A stretch of 64,000 bases of DNA from Planctomycetota bacterium. GTDB lineage: Bacteria; Planctomycetota; JACOTG01. Position numbers and translations under genes: made by a program. The stretch is taken from positions 1 to 64,000 of the forward strand of contig JACOTG010000052.1 in NCBI GenBank assembly GCA_016178505.1, given 5' to 3'. Shown one piece after another: positions 18,590 to 27,809 of the stretch; positions within the stretch are counted from its first letter, which is position 1; every line of letters begins with the position of its first letter. The notes beneath the pieces were generated by a model. The model made no database searches. It worked only from the letters and a program-made list of their open reading frames with translations, and was not told the DNA's origin.

Positions 18590-19395
18590 TGCGACTCCGG
18601 CAATCCCGACTCGTTGAAAGCGTGGTGGCTCGATCGCATGCAGAAGCCGGCGAACCCCCTCGAGGAGAAGCTCGCCTCTTCTGGCATGGACATTTTGCGA
18701 CCAGCAATTCGAAGGTCGAGCGCCTCGACCTCATGCACGCGCAGAATCAACTGTTCCGACGCTATGCCGTCGGGCCGTTTCGGAGTCTGCTGGTCGGCGT
18801 CGCCAAAGATCCGGCGATGATCGTGTGGCTGGAAAGCAACGCCAACCAGAAGGGCAAGCCAAACGAGAATTCTGCGCGCGAGCGACTCGAACCGTTCACG
18901 ACGGGGCCAGGCCCCGACACCGAGCAGGACGTGGTGGACGCCGCGCGCGCCTTCACGGGATGGCATCAGCGTGGCGGCGAGTTTCACTTCGAGAGCGACG
19001 CGCACGACACGGACACGAAAACGGTCCTCGGCGAAACCGGCGACCTCGACGTCGTGCTGCGTCGGCCGGAAGCGGCCCGGTTCCTCGCGCGCAAGCTCCT
19101 TGTGGACTTCGCATTCGACGCGCCCGAAGACGCCGTCGTCGCGGCACTCGCCGACCGACTCTTGCGGGCGCAGTACGCATTGCGCCCCGTGTTGCGCGAT
19201 CTGCACGGTGCGACGCCGTCTCTGACCGACCTCTACCTGAACCGCAACTTGAAGTTCACCACCGACCTGCGATCGGTCTGTGCCACGGTCCTCGACCGGT
19301 GGCTCGAGCTGCCGTCCGAGGCGATTCGCGGCGCGAAGTACGAGCCGCTTCCGTTCGTTCGCGACGCCGCGGTGTCACCTGCTTCCGAACACTGA
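18590..19395 (+). pseudogene. Truncated, frameshifted DUF1800 remnant fused to a DUF1501 C-terminal fragment
   Basis: Frame 2 (LKAWWLDRMQKPANPLEEKLA) switches to frame 1 (LFWHGHFATSNSKVERLDLMHAQNQLFRRYAVG...ENSARERLEPFTTG...AARAFTGW...ARFLARKLL) near 18680; then PSLTDLYLNRNLKFTTDLRSVCATVLDRWLELPSEAI, a DUF1501-style end. Confidence 0.8.
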
Positions 19396-19498
19396 TCGTT
19401 GCCTGTCCGCCGCGCGCCGCACGACACGCGTGCGGTATCGAAAACGATTGTGCTCTCTCCCCTGAAGCGGCGCGGCGCATCCCGTGGGTTCCCGCCGC

Positions 19499-21007
19499 TC
19501 AACTTCGGTCGGAAACCGGCGACTTCGAGTCGGACTTGGCCGCGTCGTGCGCGCCCGGGATCCTTCGCAGCAGGTCTTCGAACTTGAGGCCAGTCAACGC
19601 TTCGATCGTCGGTGGCAGCTGCGCGAGGATGTTCGTGACGTCGCGCGTGACCTTGCTCGCGCCAGCGCCGTCTTGCGGGTTGCCACCGTTGCTGACGATG
19701 ACGATCTTGTCCGTGCGCGACAACGGTTCGGCGATCGCGCGCGCGAGTTCGGGCAGACGATCGATGATCATTTGCGCCATCGCCGCCTCGGTGTACGCCT
19801 TCCACGAGTCGGCCTTCTTCGCCATCGCCTCGGCTTCGCTTGCTCCCTTCGCGGCGATCACGGCCGCGTCGGCGAGACCTTTTGCCTTCGCCGCGTCGGC
19901 CTCTCCGACGCCCATGACGCGCGCAGCCTCGGCGTGGCCCTCGGCTTCCTGCTCGAGCTTGAATCGCTCGGCCTCGGCGAGCGCCTGGATGCGATAGCGC
20001 TCGGCATCCGCGGGACGGCTCACTGTGGCTTCCAGCTCCTTTTGGCGGCGCGTGATTTCTTTCTCCTGGATCTCGATCCCCTTCGTCTTTTCGACGATTT
20101 GCACCTGCATCTCTTCGTTTTTCACGGACTGTCCGGTTTTGTAGCGCTGAAGATCGTAGGCGAGATCCGCTTCCGCGCGCTTGAGGTTCACCGACGCCCC
20201 ATACTCCGCCTTTTTCATCTCGAAGTCGCGGTTTGCCTCGGCGATCTTCGTATCGGCGAGGATCTTCGCCATTTGCCCTTCCTGCGTCGCCTGAGCGCTC
20301 TTGATCATCGAGTCGCGATCGGCTTGCGCCTGAGCGATGATCGCGTCGCGCTTGACTTCGGCAACGCGCGGCTTGCCGAGCGCTTCGAGATATCCTTCGT
20401 TGTCTTTGATTTCGCGCAGCGTGAACGAGATGATCTCGAGCCCCATGTTCGCGAGGTCCGTTGCGGCGACGTCTTGCACTTTCTGCTGAAACATTTCGCG
20501 GTTGCGGTAGATCTCCTCCATCGTGAGCGTGCCGACGATCGCGCGCAGGTGCCCTTCGATCGTCTGCAGCGCGATCTTCATGATCTCGTTGGTGGGCTTC
20601 GACAGGAACTGTTCCGATGCCGTCGCGATCGCGACGTCGTCGCCCTTCACTTTGATCTGCGCGACGCCGTCGACGAAGACCGACACGCCGGTCACGCAGT
20701 AGACGGCGGGCGTCTTGACGTCGAGCGTCATCAGCTCGAGCGACAGGATCTCGGCTTTCTCGACGACGGGCCACACGAACGCGCCGCCGCCCTTCACGAT
20801 CCGATAGCCGACCGAGTGCTTCTTGCCGTCCGGCTCGAGGATGAGTCGCTTCCGGCCGGAAATCACGAGGACTTCGTTCGGCCCGACCTTCGTGTACCGG
20901 CTCGCGTACGTGAGCAAGAAGATGAGGAGCGCCGCGACGATCCCGCCCGCAACGACGATGACCAGTGGGTCGCTGACGTTCGCGAGCAGTACTGTTGGGA
21001 CATTCAC
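19499..21007 (-). CDS. Flotillin/SPFH-domain membrane protein
   Basis: N-terminal TM helix, SPFH domain (MTLDVKTPAVYCVTGVSVFVDGVAQIKVKGDD...), Ala/Glu-rich coiled coil and flotillin C-terminus. Confidence 0.9.
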   Translation of the reverse strand: MNVPTVLLANVSDPLVIVVAGGIVAALLIFLLTYASRYTKVGPNEVLVISGRKRLILEPDGKKHSVGYRIVKGGGAFVWPVVEKAEILSLELMTLDVKTPAVYCVTGVSVFVDGVAQIKVKGDDVAIATASEQFLSKPTNEIMKIALQTIEGHLRAIVGTLTMEEIYRNREMFQQKVQDVAATDLANMGLEIISFTLREIKDNEGYLEALGKPRVAEVKRDAIIAQAQADRDSMIKSAQATQEGQMAKILADTKIAEANRDFEMKKAEYGASVNLKRAEADLAYDLQRYKTGQSVKNEEMQVQIVEKTKGIEIQEKEITRRQKELEATVSRPADAERYRIQALAEAERFKLEQEAEGHAEAARVMGVGEADAAKAKGLADAAVIAAKGASEAEAMAKKADSWKAYTEAAMAQMIIDRLPELARAIAEPLSRTDKIVIVSNGGNPQDGAGASKVTRDVTNILAQLPPTIEALTGLKFEDLLRRIPGAHDAAKSDSKSPVSDRS

Positions 21008-21052
21008 GGCCGTTCCTCCTTGTTCTGCACTGCCGAACAGTTCATCAATTCG

Positions 21053-21686
21053 TCACGCGGAGGCGCCCGCTGGCGACTCATCGCGAACACCTTTGCGCCC
21101 GGCGACGAGAAACGTGCCCCCAATGACTCGCCGGACGATGACGGATTCGTGCGCCGTGAATCGTTCGCCGTCGACGCCTCGCGCCGGTGCAGTGAAGCGC
21201 GAGCCGCGAAGCACATACGCGATCTGCCCGACGCCGTGTTCCGGAATGGCCACGGTCACCTCGGCTTCAACGCCAAGGACTTCGCCGTGCCGAGGTTCGC
21301 TCGAGCTTTGCGTGACATCGAAAAACGCATTGAAGAGGTAGACCGTGGCGGCCGCGACCACGAGGCCCGACACGGAAGCAAGGCCGAGATGTTCGACGGT
21401 TCCGAGCCCCAACAATCGCTTGCCGAGAAGCCCCACCCCACCGAACGCCGTGATGAACATGCAAATCGTCACTGGCGAGAGCGGCGAGAAATGAATCGTC
21501 CCCGAGTCGCCGACGTCGCCCGAATCCATCTGGTGTTCGACGTTGGCGTCCACGTCGTGCCCGACGTCACCGCCGACGTGTCCACCGATGTCGCCGTGGT
21601 GGCCGCCGAAAACGCCGCTCAGCACCCCGGACAGGATTGCGAAGATGAGTCCGACAGCGAAACAAAGCAGGTAGACCTGGTCCATT
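21053..21686 (-). CDS. NfeD-like membrane protein (flotillin partner)
   Basis: MDQVYLLCFAVGLIFAILSGVLSG...; TM helices plus OB-like tail (GVEAEVTVAIPEHGVGQIAYVLRGSRFTAPAR), adjacent to flotillin. Confidence 0.75.
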
Positions 21687-21707
21687 CCGATCTCCACGTC
21701 ACACCTC

Positions 21708-22331
21708 CTATCGGGATGGAAGCCCCGGCGCCGGCACAAACGGCGCCTTATTCGCGCCCGCAATCCCGGAATTCTTCTGCGTCGGGGGCAGCTCCCCCGG
21801 AGCGAGCCGGCCGGCGATGTACGCCAGGCCACCGGTTTCGACGTCGATCACGAAGCCGTAGATGGCAATGGTCTTCGGAATGAACGGCGACGCCGCGATC
21901 GCTTGGACGACCTGCCGCACATTCTCGGATTCATCCGGAATGATCCCGAGCCACTCTCGCACGTCATGCACTCCCAGCGCCTCGCGCGGAATGCCGAGCG
22001 TTTTCATGCGGTCGAGCGCGTTCGCGACGTCCATGCGCATCCCGCAGCGCGTGTGGCCGATGACGAGCACCTCGCGGATGTCGAAGAGCAGGACTCCCGC
22101 GAGAAGGGACCGAATCACGCTGGAGTCGGTAGGAGTACGTGTGTTGCCCGCATTTCGAATCATGATCGCGTCGCCACGCCGCACTCCGATCGCACGCTCG
22201 AGGAAATCGCTCAATCGAAAGTCCATGCACGAGACGACGGCCCAGTGCTTTCGCGGCTCGTGCGGCTGCGGTTCCGGGCGGTTTTCCGCGAGGAAGCGCG
22301 CGTTGGTCTTGAGAATCTCCTCGAGCGGCAT
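21708..22331 (-). CDS. Beta-class carbonic anhydrase
   Basis: WAVVSCMDFRL...MIRNAGNTRTPTDSSVIRSL...VIGHTRCGMRM: Cys/Asp/Arg and His-x2-Cys zinc ligands. Confidence 0.9.
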   Translation of the reverse strand: MPLEEILKTNARFLAENRPEPQPHEPRKHWAVVSCMDFRLSDFLERAIGVRRGDAIMIRNAGNTRTPTDSSVIRSLLAGVLLFDIREVLVIGHTRCGMRMDVANALDRMKTLGIPREALGVHDVREWLGIIPDESENVRQVVQAIAASPFIPKTIAIYGFVIDVETGGLAYIAGRLAPGELPPTQKNSGIAGANKAPFVPAPGLPSR

Positions 22332-22462
22332 CGCATCCTCCGAAGAGCTGCGACGATGGAGAATCGTCCCCTATCCGGCCCGCGTCATTCTAGGTGACCA
22401 ACGAGGCAAGTCAACGAACGGAGCACGCCAGGACGTCGAGACTGGGAGGGAGTGACGAACCG

Positions 22463-22639
22463 CTAGCTCGGCGATCCGCCGTGCCCGGCTCGGGACGCGT
22501 GCGACTTTTCGGAGGCGTGAGACTTCTCGGACGACCTCGATCGAGGCCGCGCCTTGGCCGCCTGGGTCTTCCGCTTCAGCTTCGCCATGCGCTGCTTGCG
22601 TCGATGAAGTCGTTTCATTTCCGCTTTGTGCTTACCCAC
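22463..22639 (-). CDS. 58-aa highly basic small protein
   Basis: GAGGTAACGAC-GTG; MGKHKAEMKRLHRRKQRMAKLKRKTQAAKARPRSRSSEKSHASEKSHASRAGHGGSPS. Confidence 0.55.
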   Translation of the reverse strand: MGKHKAEMKRLHRRKQRMAKLKRKTQAAKARPRSRSSEKSHASEKSHASRAGHGGSPS

Positions 22640-22682
22640 GTCGTTACCTCCTCCGAATCGGTCGTTGCGATGAAGGGCGGAA

Positions 22683-23252
22683 CTATACCGGCTCGTTGGG
22701 CGGATCGGAAGAGAGTTTCTGTGGCTCGGACGGTGCAATCCGAGAGATCCGAAAGAGGCTCACGCCGTTCACGAGCGCATGTGCCGTAATGACCGCGAGC
22801 AGGCTCTCCCGCCACATGACGACGCCGCCGAATGCGAACCCGACGCCGAGCGCGAACAGCGTCCACGCGAAGAATCGCCGATCAGGCCCCGTGTGGACGC
22901 AGCCGAAGAGGAGGCTCGCAGGCACGTATCCGACGATCGGTTGCAGCGCGCCACGGAACAGGACTTCCTCCCCGATCCCACTCGCGACGGCGAGCAGGCA
23001 GACTTCACCGAAGGCGAGGCGCCCGAGAATCCGCGCGAACTCCGCCTCCAGCTCTTCCATGATCGGGAATCGGCCGGCGAGCGACGTGAGCCCGAGGATG
23101 ACGCCGGCCGCAGCGGCGCCAACTCCGACCTCGCATGCAATGGACGACACCGTGAGGGCGGGAACGAACACGAACCGAATGCCGGAGAGGTAGGCGATGC
23201 CGTAACCCGCGAGGATGAAGACGGCATAGAAAACGAAGACGAGGCGCGCGAT
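22683..23252 (-). CDS. CPBP (CAAX/Abi) family intramembrane metalloprotease, probable ATC start
   Basis: Motifs GEEVLFRG, FGCVHTG, HALVN. No ATG/GTG/TTG in frame covers the first TM helix; ATC at 23252..23250 follows GGAGGG. Confidence 0.8.
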   Translation of the reverse strand: MARLVFVFYAVFILAGYGIAYLSGIRFVFVPALTVSSIACEVGVGAAAAGVILGLTSLAGRFPIMEELEAEFARILGRLAFGEVCLLAVASGIGEEVLFRGALQPIVGYVPASLLFGCVHTGPDRRFFAWTLFALGVGFAFGGVVMWRESLLAVITAHALVNGVSLFRISRIAPSEPQKLSSDPPNEPV

Positions 23253-23276
23253 CGTCCAATCCCTCCGAACGACCGT

Positions 23277-24182
23277 TCAGCGCGGCCCATCACCTCGCGA
23301 ATGCGATCGCTCGGGCGCAAATCGTCGCAACTCGTGGAAGAATTCGATAGGCGGCAACGCTTCCAACCGGGTGCGTTCGTCGGTCGAGATCTCTTGCCAC
23401 CACTGCGGCGGATGCTTGAGGAAGTCTTCCTTGTGCAGCTTGTCCCATTCCCCACGACGCTCGGCTTCCGGAAGCGATTCGATTCGGAGTCGTTCGGCCT
23501 CGTCGATCCCGTGGAATCGGCCGCGGCGATGCTCGGGCTCGTTCGGGTCGTCGCGATCCCTGTCACCATTCATCCGATGGCGCAATCGTCCGATCTCGGG
23601 GCCGCGAGCCGGCGGCGGCAGCGAAAGGATTCGGTCGCGTTCCGCGGCGTCCAGGCGACCCGCATTCACTTGATCGTCGAGAAACTGCCGCTGGTCGCGT
23701 TCGATCTTCTCGAAGAACAGGCGACGAAACTGCTGCTCGCGTTCAGGTGGCTGCAGCTGTTCCAGTTGTTGGCGCTGATCGTCAGGCAGGTTCTTCAGGA
23801 ACTGCTCCTTCATTCGTCGCATCCGCTCTTCGACGACGCGATGCATCTCTCGCCGATGCTCGAAGGGAGGAAGCTTCTCGATTCGCTCGCGTTCAGGCGT
23901 CGGCGTTTCCCGCAGGCCACGCCGCTCCTGCTCTTCGAACGCTTCGTGCCGGCGGCGGACCTGTTCGCGCTCCTCGGCAGACAGCCGCTTCCATCTTTCA
24001 TGATTCTCGCGAATTCGGCGTTGCTCTTCCGGCGGTAGCTTTTTCCACCGCTCGAAGTTCTCGCGCAGCGCGTCCGGCGGTGGAGGCCCGACTTCCTGCG
24101 CCGAGGCGATCATCGAGACGAGGAACGAGAGAACGAGTGTGATGAGCGCGCGCACGTCAACCCTCCCGATCGTTGGTGTCAT
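23277..24182 (-). CDS. DUF3106-like secreted protein rich in charged helical repeats
   Basis: Signal peptide (ALITLVLSFLVSMIASAQ) then repeats LRENFERWKKLPPEEQRRIRENHERWKRLSAEEREQVRRR. Confidence 0.65.
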   Translation of the reverse strand: MTPTIGRVDVRALITLVLSFLVSMIASAQEVGPPPPDALRENFERWKKLPPEEQRRIRENHERWKRLSAEEREQVRRRHEAFEEQERRGLRETPTPERERIEKLPPFEHRREMHRVVEERMRRMKEQFLKNLPDDQRQQLEQLQPPEREQQFRRLFFEKIERDQRQFLDDQVNAGRLDAAERDRILSLPPPARGPEIGRLRHRMNGDRDRDDPNEPEHRRGRFHGIDEAERLRIESLPEAERRGEWDKLHKEDFLKHPPQWWQEISTDERTRLEALPPIEFFHELRRFAPERSHSRGDGPR

Positions 24183-24654
24183 CGACGTCCGGATCCGCCG
24201 CCCGAAGGTCTAGGTCGCTTCCGATGTCCGGCGCCATCAGGTCGTCGAGTTTGTCGTAGAGGTCGAGGTTCTGCACGATGTCGAGCACAACGGGGTCATC
24301 CAGCACTCCCGCGCTCGATGGTCCGCCGATATGCGGATGCCAAACGAGCGATCCGATCGTGACAAGCGCGGCGACGACGGCCGCAGCCGCGAGCCATCGA
24401 CGAAGCTGGACGACGCGACGGGGTCTCGACGTCGCCTCGCGTTCCACGGCGTCGAGGATCGCCAACGTGGTCTTTGTCCGCACTTCGATGCCCGGATACT
24501 CCGAGAGCAAATCGCCCGTGGCCCGATGTCCGTCGGCGAGCGCGGCGCATGCCGTGCACGTCGCCAGATGTTCGCGAACGGACTGAGCCTCGAGCTGCGA
24601 GAGCTCACCGTCGGCGAACGCTACGAGTTCGAGTCGCGTTTCATCGCAGTTCAT
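24157..24654 (-). CDS. Zinc-finger anti-sigma factor
   Basis: N-terminal SVREHLATCTAC (HxxxCxxC), single TM (WLAAAAVVAALVTIGSLVW), directly downstream of an ECF sigma gene. Confidence 0.85.
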   Translation of the reverse strand: MNCDETRLELVAFADGELSQLEAQSVREHLATCTACAALADGHRATGDLLSEYPGIEVRTKTTLAILDAVEREATSRPRRVVQLRRWLAAAAVVAALVTIGSLVWHPHIGGPSSAGVLDDPVVLDIVQNLDLYDKLDDLMAPDIGSDLDLRAADPDVDDTNDREG

Positions 24655-24673
24655 GACGTCACCTCGATTCGAC

Positions 24674-25264
24674 TCATCGAACCTCCTCGCGGAGATAGGG
24701 CATGAGCCGTTCCTTGATCCGCTCGCGTGCGCGGAACAGAAGCGATTTCACCGCCATCACTGTCAAGTCCATCGCCTCGGCGACCTCCTCGTAGGAGAGG
24801 TCTTGGTACTTGTTCAACACGATCGCGAGACGTTGCGCATCCGGAAGCCCGTCGACGATTCCACGAATCCGCTCCCCCATTTCGTCGCGAAGCAGCGCGA
24901 CCGGCGGCGCAGACGCCTTCGTGTCCTCGATCTGGATCGGCGTCGCGTTTCGTCCGTCGGCTGCAAGCCCCTCCAGCGACATCGCTCGTCGTCCCTTTCG
25001 CGCACGGAGCGCGTTGAGGCAGGCGTTCGAGGCGATCCGATACAGCCACGTCGTGAACTTGGCGTCCGGTCGGTACGACGCACGTGCGCGGTAAAGCCGA
25101 AGAAAAACGTCTTGCGTGAGGTCTTCGGCTTCGTCGCGGTCGCCGAGAAAACGGTACGCGAGGTTCAAGATCGGCTCTTGATGTCGACGGAGCAGAATCT
25201 CGAAAGCTGCGGTATCGCCCTTCTGCAGTCCAAGCATCAGGGCCACGTCGGAATCATCGTGCAT
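24674..25264 (-). CDS. ECF RNA polymerase sigma factor (RpoE-like)
   Basis: YRFLGDRDEAEDLTQDVFLRLYRA (region 2) and LSYEEVAEAMDLTVMAVKSLLFRARERIKERL (region 4). Confidence 0.93.
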   Translation of the reverse strand: MHDDSDVALMLGLQKGDTAAFEILLRRHQEPILNLAYRFLGDRDEAEDLTQDVFLRLYRARASYRPDAKFTTWLYRIASNACLNALRARKGRRAMSLEGLAADGRNATPIQIEDTKASAPPVALLRDEMGERIRGIVDGLPDAQRLAIVLNKYQDLSYEEVAEAMDLTVMAVKSLLFRARERIKERLMPYLREEVR

Positions 25265-25395
25265 CCGCCATTCCTCGAGGAAGCGGCCATGAAACACGGG
25301 CTGGTGCGCCGGGTTTCAGGAATTTCCCGCCGTTTCAAACTGGACCGGCGTCGGGGCTACGCAACTAGTCTATCGGAAACGGGCGGCTTGCAACG

Positions 25396-26586
25396 TCACT
25401 GAGATCCCCGCAGCAACCGGATCCGGGACGGCGGCCAGAAAATCATGAACGGGGTGCCGATGAGGTCCGACTTCGAAACGAGCGTGGCTCCCCATTGGCG
25501 ACTGTCCTTCGAACTGGGACTGTTGTCGCCGAGAAAGAAGTAGGAAGGCGTATCGCCGCTCGGGAGCATTCGCACGGCGCGCTGTCGAACGAAGTCGCCC
25601 TCCGCCGTGTAGTAGACGTCGCGTGAGAGTTCGAGCGACGAGAACTCCGCGCCCGCGCCGTTCACTTCGACGCCGACGTCGTTGTGCCGGACCGGAGGTT
25701 GAGCAGCACGCGTCGGAACGTAGGGCGCGGCGTAGAGCGGACGACCGTCGATCTCGACGCGCAGCTCGCCGTCCACGTTCCAGAACAAGACCGCCGCCTC
25801 GCGCCCGGTCTCGAGCGGCACGCTGCCGATGGGCGTCACATCCTTTCCATTTGCGCGCAGCGTGCCCGCGCGCGATGTCGCGCCCATCTCCAGCATGAGC
25901 TCGAATCGATCGAAGCCTTTCGCGAGCGCAATCACGACGTCGCCGTCTCGCGACAGCGGTCGGACGCGGAGACGCACGGCGAGATCGGAATCGAAGTTAT
26001 CGCCGCCCGACGGCGGGCCGTCGAGAAAATCGTAGCGATCGCGCACCTCGGAACGCGCCGACATGCGCAAGCTCGTCCCCGCGCGAACGACGAGGTGGCC
26101 GTCGACGACATCCCAGCCTGCCGCGTTCTCGGATTCGAGACTCCAAAATGCGGTCAGCTCGTCACGTGAGAAATTGCTGCGGTAGACCGGAAATAACAGC
26201 TCCTCTTGCACGTCCCTCGGCTTTCGTGCGATCGACCCGTCGACGTACACGTCGCCATCGCGAATCTCGATCGTTTCACCGGGGAGCCCCAAGAGGCGCT
26301 TCACGAAGATCGTCGGATCGTGGTCCGGTTCCTGGTAATTGAAGACCACGATTTGCCAACGCCGGGGCGGCGAGCGAAGAAACGCGAGCTTGTTGACGAA
26401 GACTTTGTCGCCATTCGGATCGCCACGCAATGTCGGCTCCATCGACGCCGTCGGGACGTGGTAGCCCTCGATCACGAGCCACCGGAGCAGCAGGAAAAAC
26501 GCGCAAAGTCCGAGCACTCCAACTCCCCATCGAAGGTGACGGAATCGAGGTCTTGCGGGGGCGGGCAACGGGGGCGACGTCGTCAT
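25396..26586 (-). CDS. lepB: Signal peptidase I with large internal insertion
   Basis: EGYHVPTASMEPTLRGD (Ser box), FVKRLLGLPGETIEIRDGDVYVDG (Lys box), GDNSPSSKDSRQWG (box E); about 200 residues between the Lys box and box E. Confidence 0.88.
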   Translation of the reverse strand: MTTSPPLPAPARPRFRHLRWGVGVLGLCAFFLLLRWLVIEGYHVPTASMEPTLRGDPNGDKVFVNKLAFLRSPPRRWQIVVFNYQEPDHDPTIFVKRLLGLPGETIEIRDGDVYVDGSIARKPRDVQEELLFPVYRSNFSRDELTAFWSLESENAAGWDVVDGHLVVRAGTSLRMSARSEVRDRYDFLDGPPSGGDNFDSDLAVRLRVRPLSRDGDVVIALAKGFDRFELMLEMGATSRAGTLRANGKDVTPIGSVPLETGREAAVLFWNVDGELRVEIDGRPLYAAPYVPTRAAQPPVRHNDVGVEVNGAGAEFSSLELSRDVYYTAEGDFVRQRAVRMLPSGDTPSYFFLGDNSPSSKDSRQWGATLVSKSDLIGTPFMIFWPPSRIRLLRGSQ

Positions 26587-26706
26587 GAATGCTCCGCGTC
26601 GAGACGATGCGGCGGGATTATAGCGTCGCGTCGCGACGGGTCGTGGCCCACGTACGGCGCACTCTCGGTATTCCCGGGGCGCGCCCGCGCGCGCGACCGA
26701 AAACGT

Positions 26707-27801
26707 CTATTTTGGGTTCCCGTCTTTGGCTTTGGGCGGCGTGGCCGGAGGCTCCCCGATTCCGAGCCGATCGCGCGCGATCGATGCCGACGGTGTTGCC
26801 GGGAAGGACTGTATGACTTTTCGGTAGAGCGCTTCGGCCTTGTCGGTTTGCCCCTTCTGCATGAGGGTCTCGGCCTGCGCGATCATCGGGCGCGCCTTTT
26901 CCTCGAGGGCCGCGAGCTTGTGCGCCTCGCCCGCATCGGGGTTCTTCTCGACGTCCGCAAGGCGAGCGCGCGCTTCTTTCTCGGCGCGGACGCCTTTGAA
27001 GACGACCGCAATTCGCGCAAGCTGCGAGTACGCGCCGACCCAGTCTTTCGCCTGTGTTTTCTGATCCGCGGCCGTGATTTCGGCCGCGCCGAGTTTGTCG
27101 ATCTCGCTGAGCCGATCCCGCGCGCGATCGACGGCGGGAATCTTCAGCGCCTTCGCCGACAGGACGAGGTACTTCGCGGCTGCGGCACCGTATGCCTTCG
27201 TGGCGAACAGTGACTCGCCATCCTTCAGCGTCTGTTGCAACTGCTCATATTCTTCCGCCCCGATCCCGGGACCGAGCTTGTCCGTCGCTTGCTTCATGAG
27301 CCTCATCAGTGCGGCTGAGTCGACGTAGTCCTCGGCCCGAAACATCTCCTTGCCGTCCGGTGACGCGAAGATGTGACAAGGAGTGTTGATCGAACCATTC
27401 GTGTATTGGCGGAACGCGAGCGTTTCGATCTTCTGGTGCTCGTTGCACGAGACGGCGCCGAACTTCGAGCACACGTTTCGCGATTTGCTGCCCGGCTCGG
27501 TCACCGAGACTTCGCCATGATCCTTCGCCGTGCCGCGACTGGCGATCAAGCAAACGAGCGCGCGCGACGCTTTCACGACCTTGGCATCCGGATAGACGAC
27601 GGCCGGCTCTTCGTCGTTTTGCGCTTCGCCGTCCTGAACGAACGCAATCATGACGGGCACGTGTCGTTCCTTCGCCTCTGCGAAGGCCTCATCGAAGTCG
27701 CGCGCCCACCGAATCCCGTTCTTCGGCGGGCCACCGGCGAACGCCGGCTCGCCGTAGAGTTGCGCCGCGAGCACGGCCAGGATGAGGACAGTGCGGCGCA
27801 C
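26707..27801 (-). CDS. Secreted thioredoxin-fold protein with TPR-like C-terminus
   Basis: Signal peptide; KNGIRWARDFDEAFAEAKERHVPVMIAFVQDGE; C-terminal AETLMQKGQTDKAEALYRKVIQSFPATP. Confidence 0.7.
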   Translation of the reverse strand: MRRTVLILAVLAAQLYGEPAFAGGPPKNGIRWARDFDEAFAEAKERHVPVMIAFVQDGEAQNDEEPAVVYPDAKVVKASRALVCLIASRGTAKDHGEVSVTEPGSKSRNVCSKFGAVSCNEHQKIETLAFRQYTNGSINTPCHIFASPDGKEMFRAEDYVDSAALMRLMKQATDKLGPGIGAEEYEQLQQTLKDGESLFATKAYGAAAAKYLVLSAKALKIPAVDRARDRLSEIDKLGAAEITAADQKTQAKDWVGAYSQLARIAVVFKGVRAEKEARARLADVEKNPDAGEAHKLAALEEKARPMIAQAETLMQKGQTDKAEALYRKVIQSFPATPSASIARDRLGIGEPPATPPKAKDGNPK

Positions 27802-27809
27802 GACCGCGA

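Noticed and set aside
19484-21883. 799-aa plus-strand ORF
   Set aside because: Antisense to flotillin/NfeD; Arg/Asp/Leu-rich low-complexity translation typical of shadow ORFs in GC-rich DNA.
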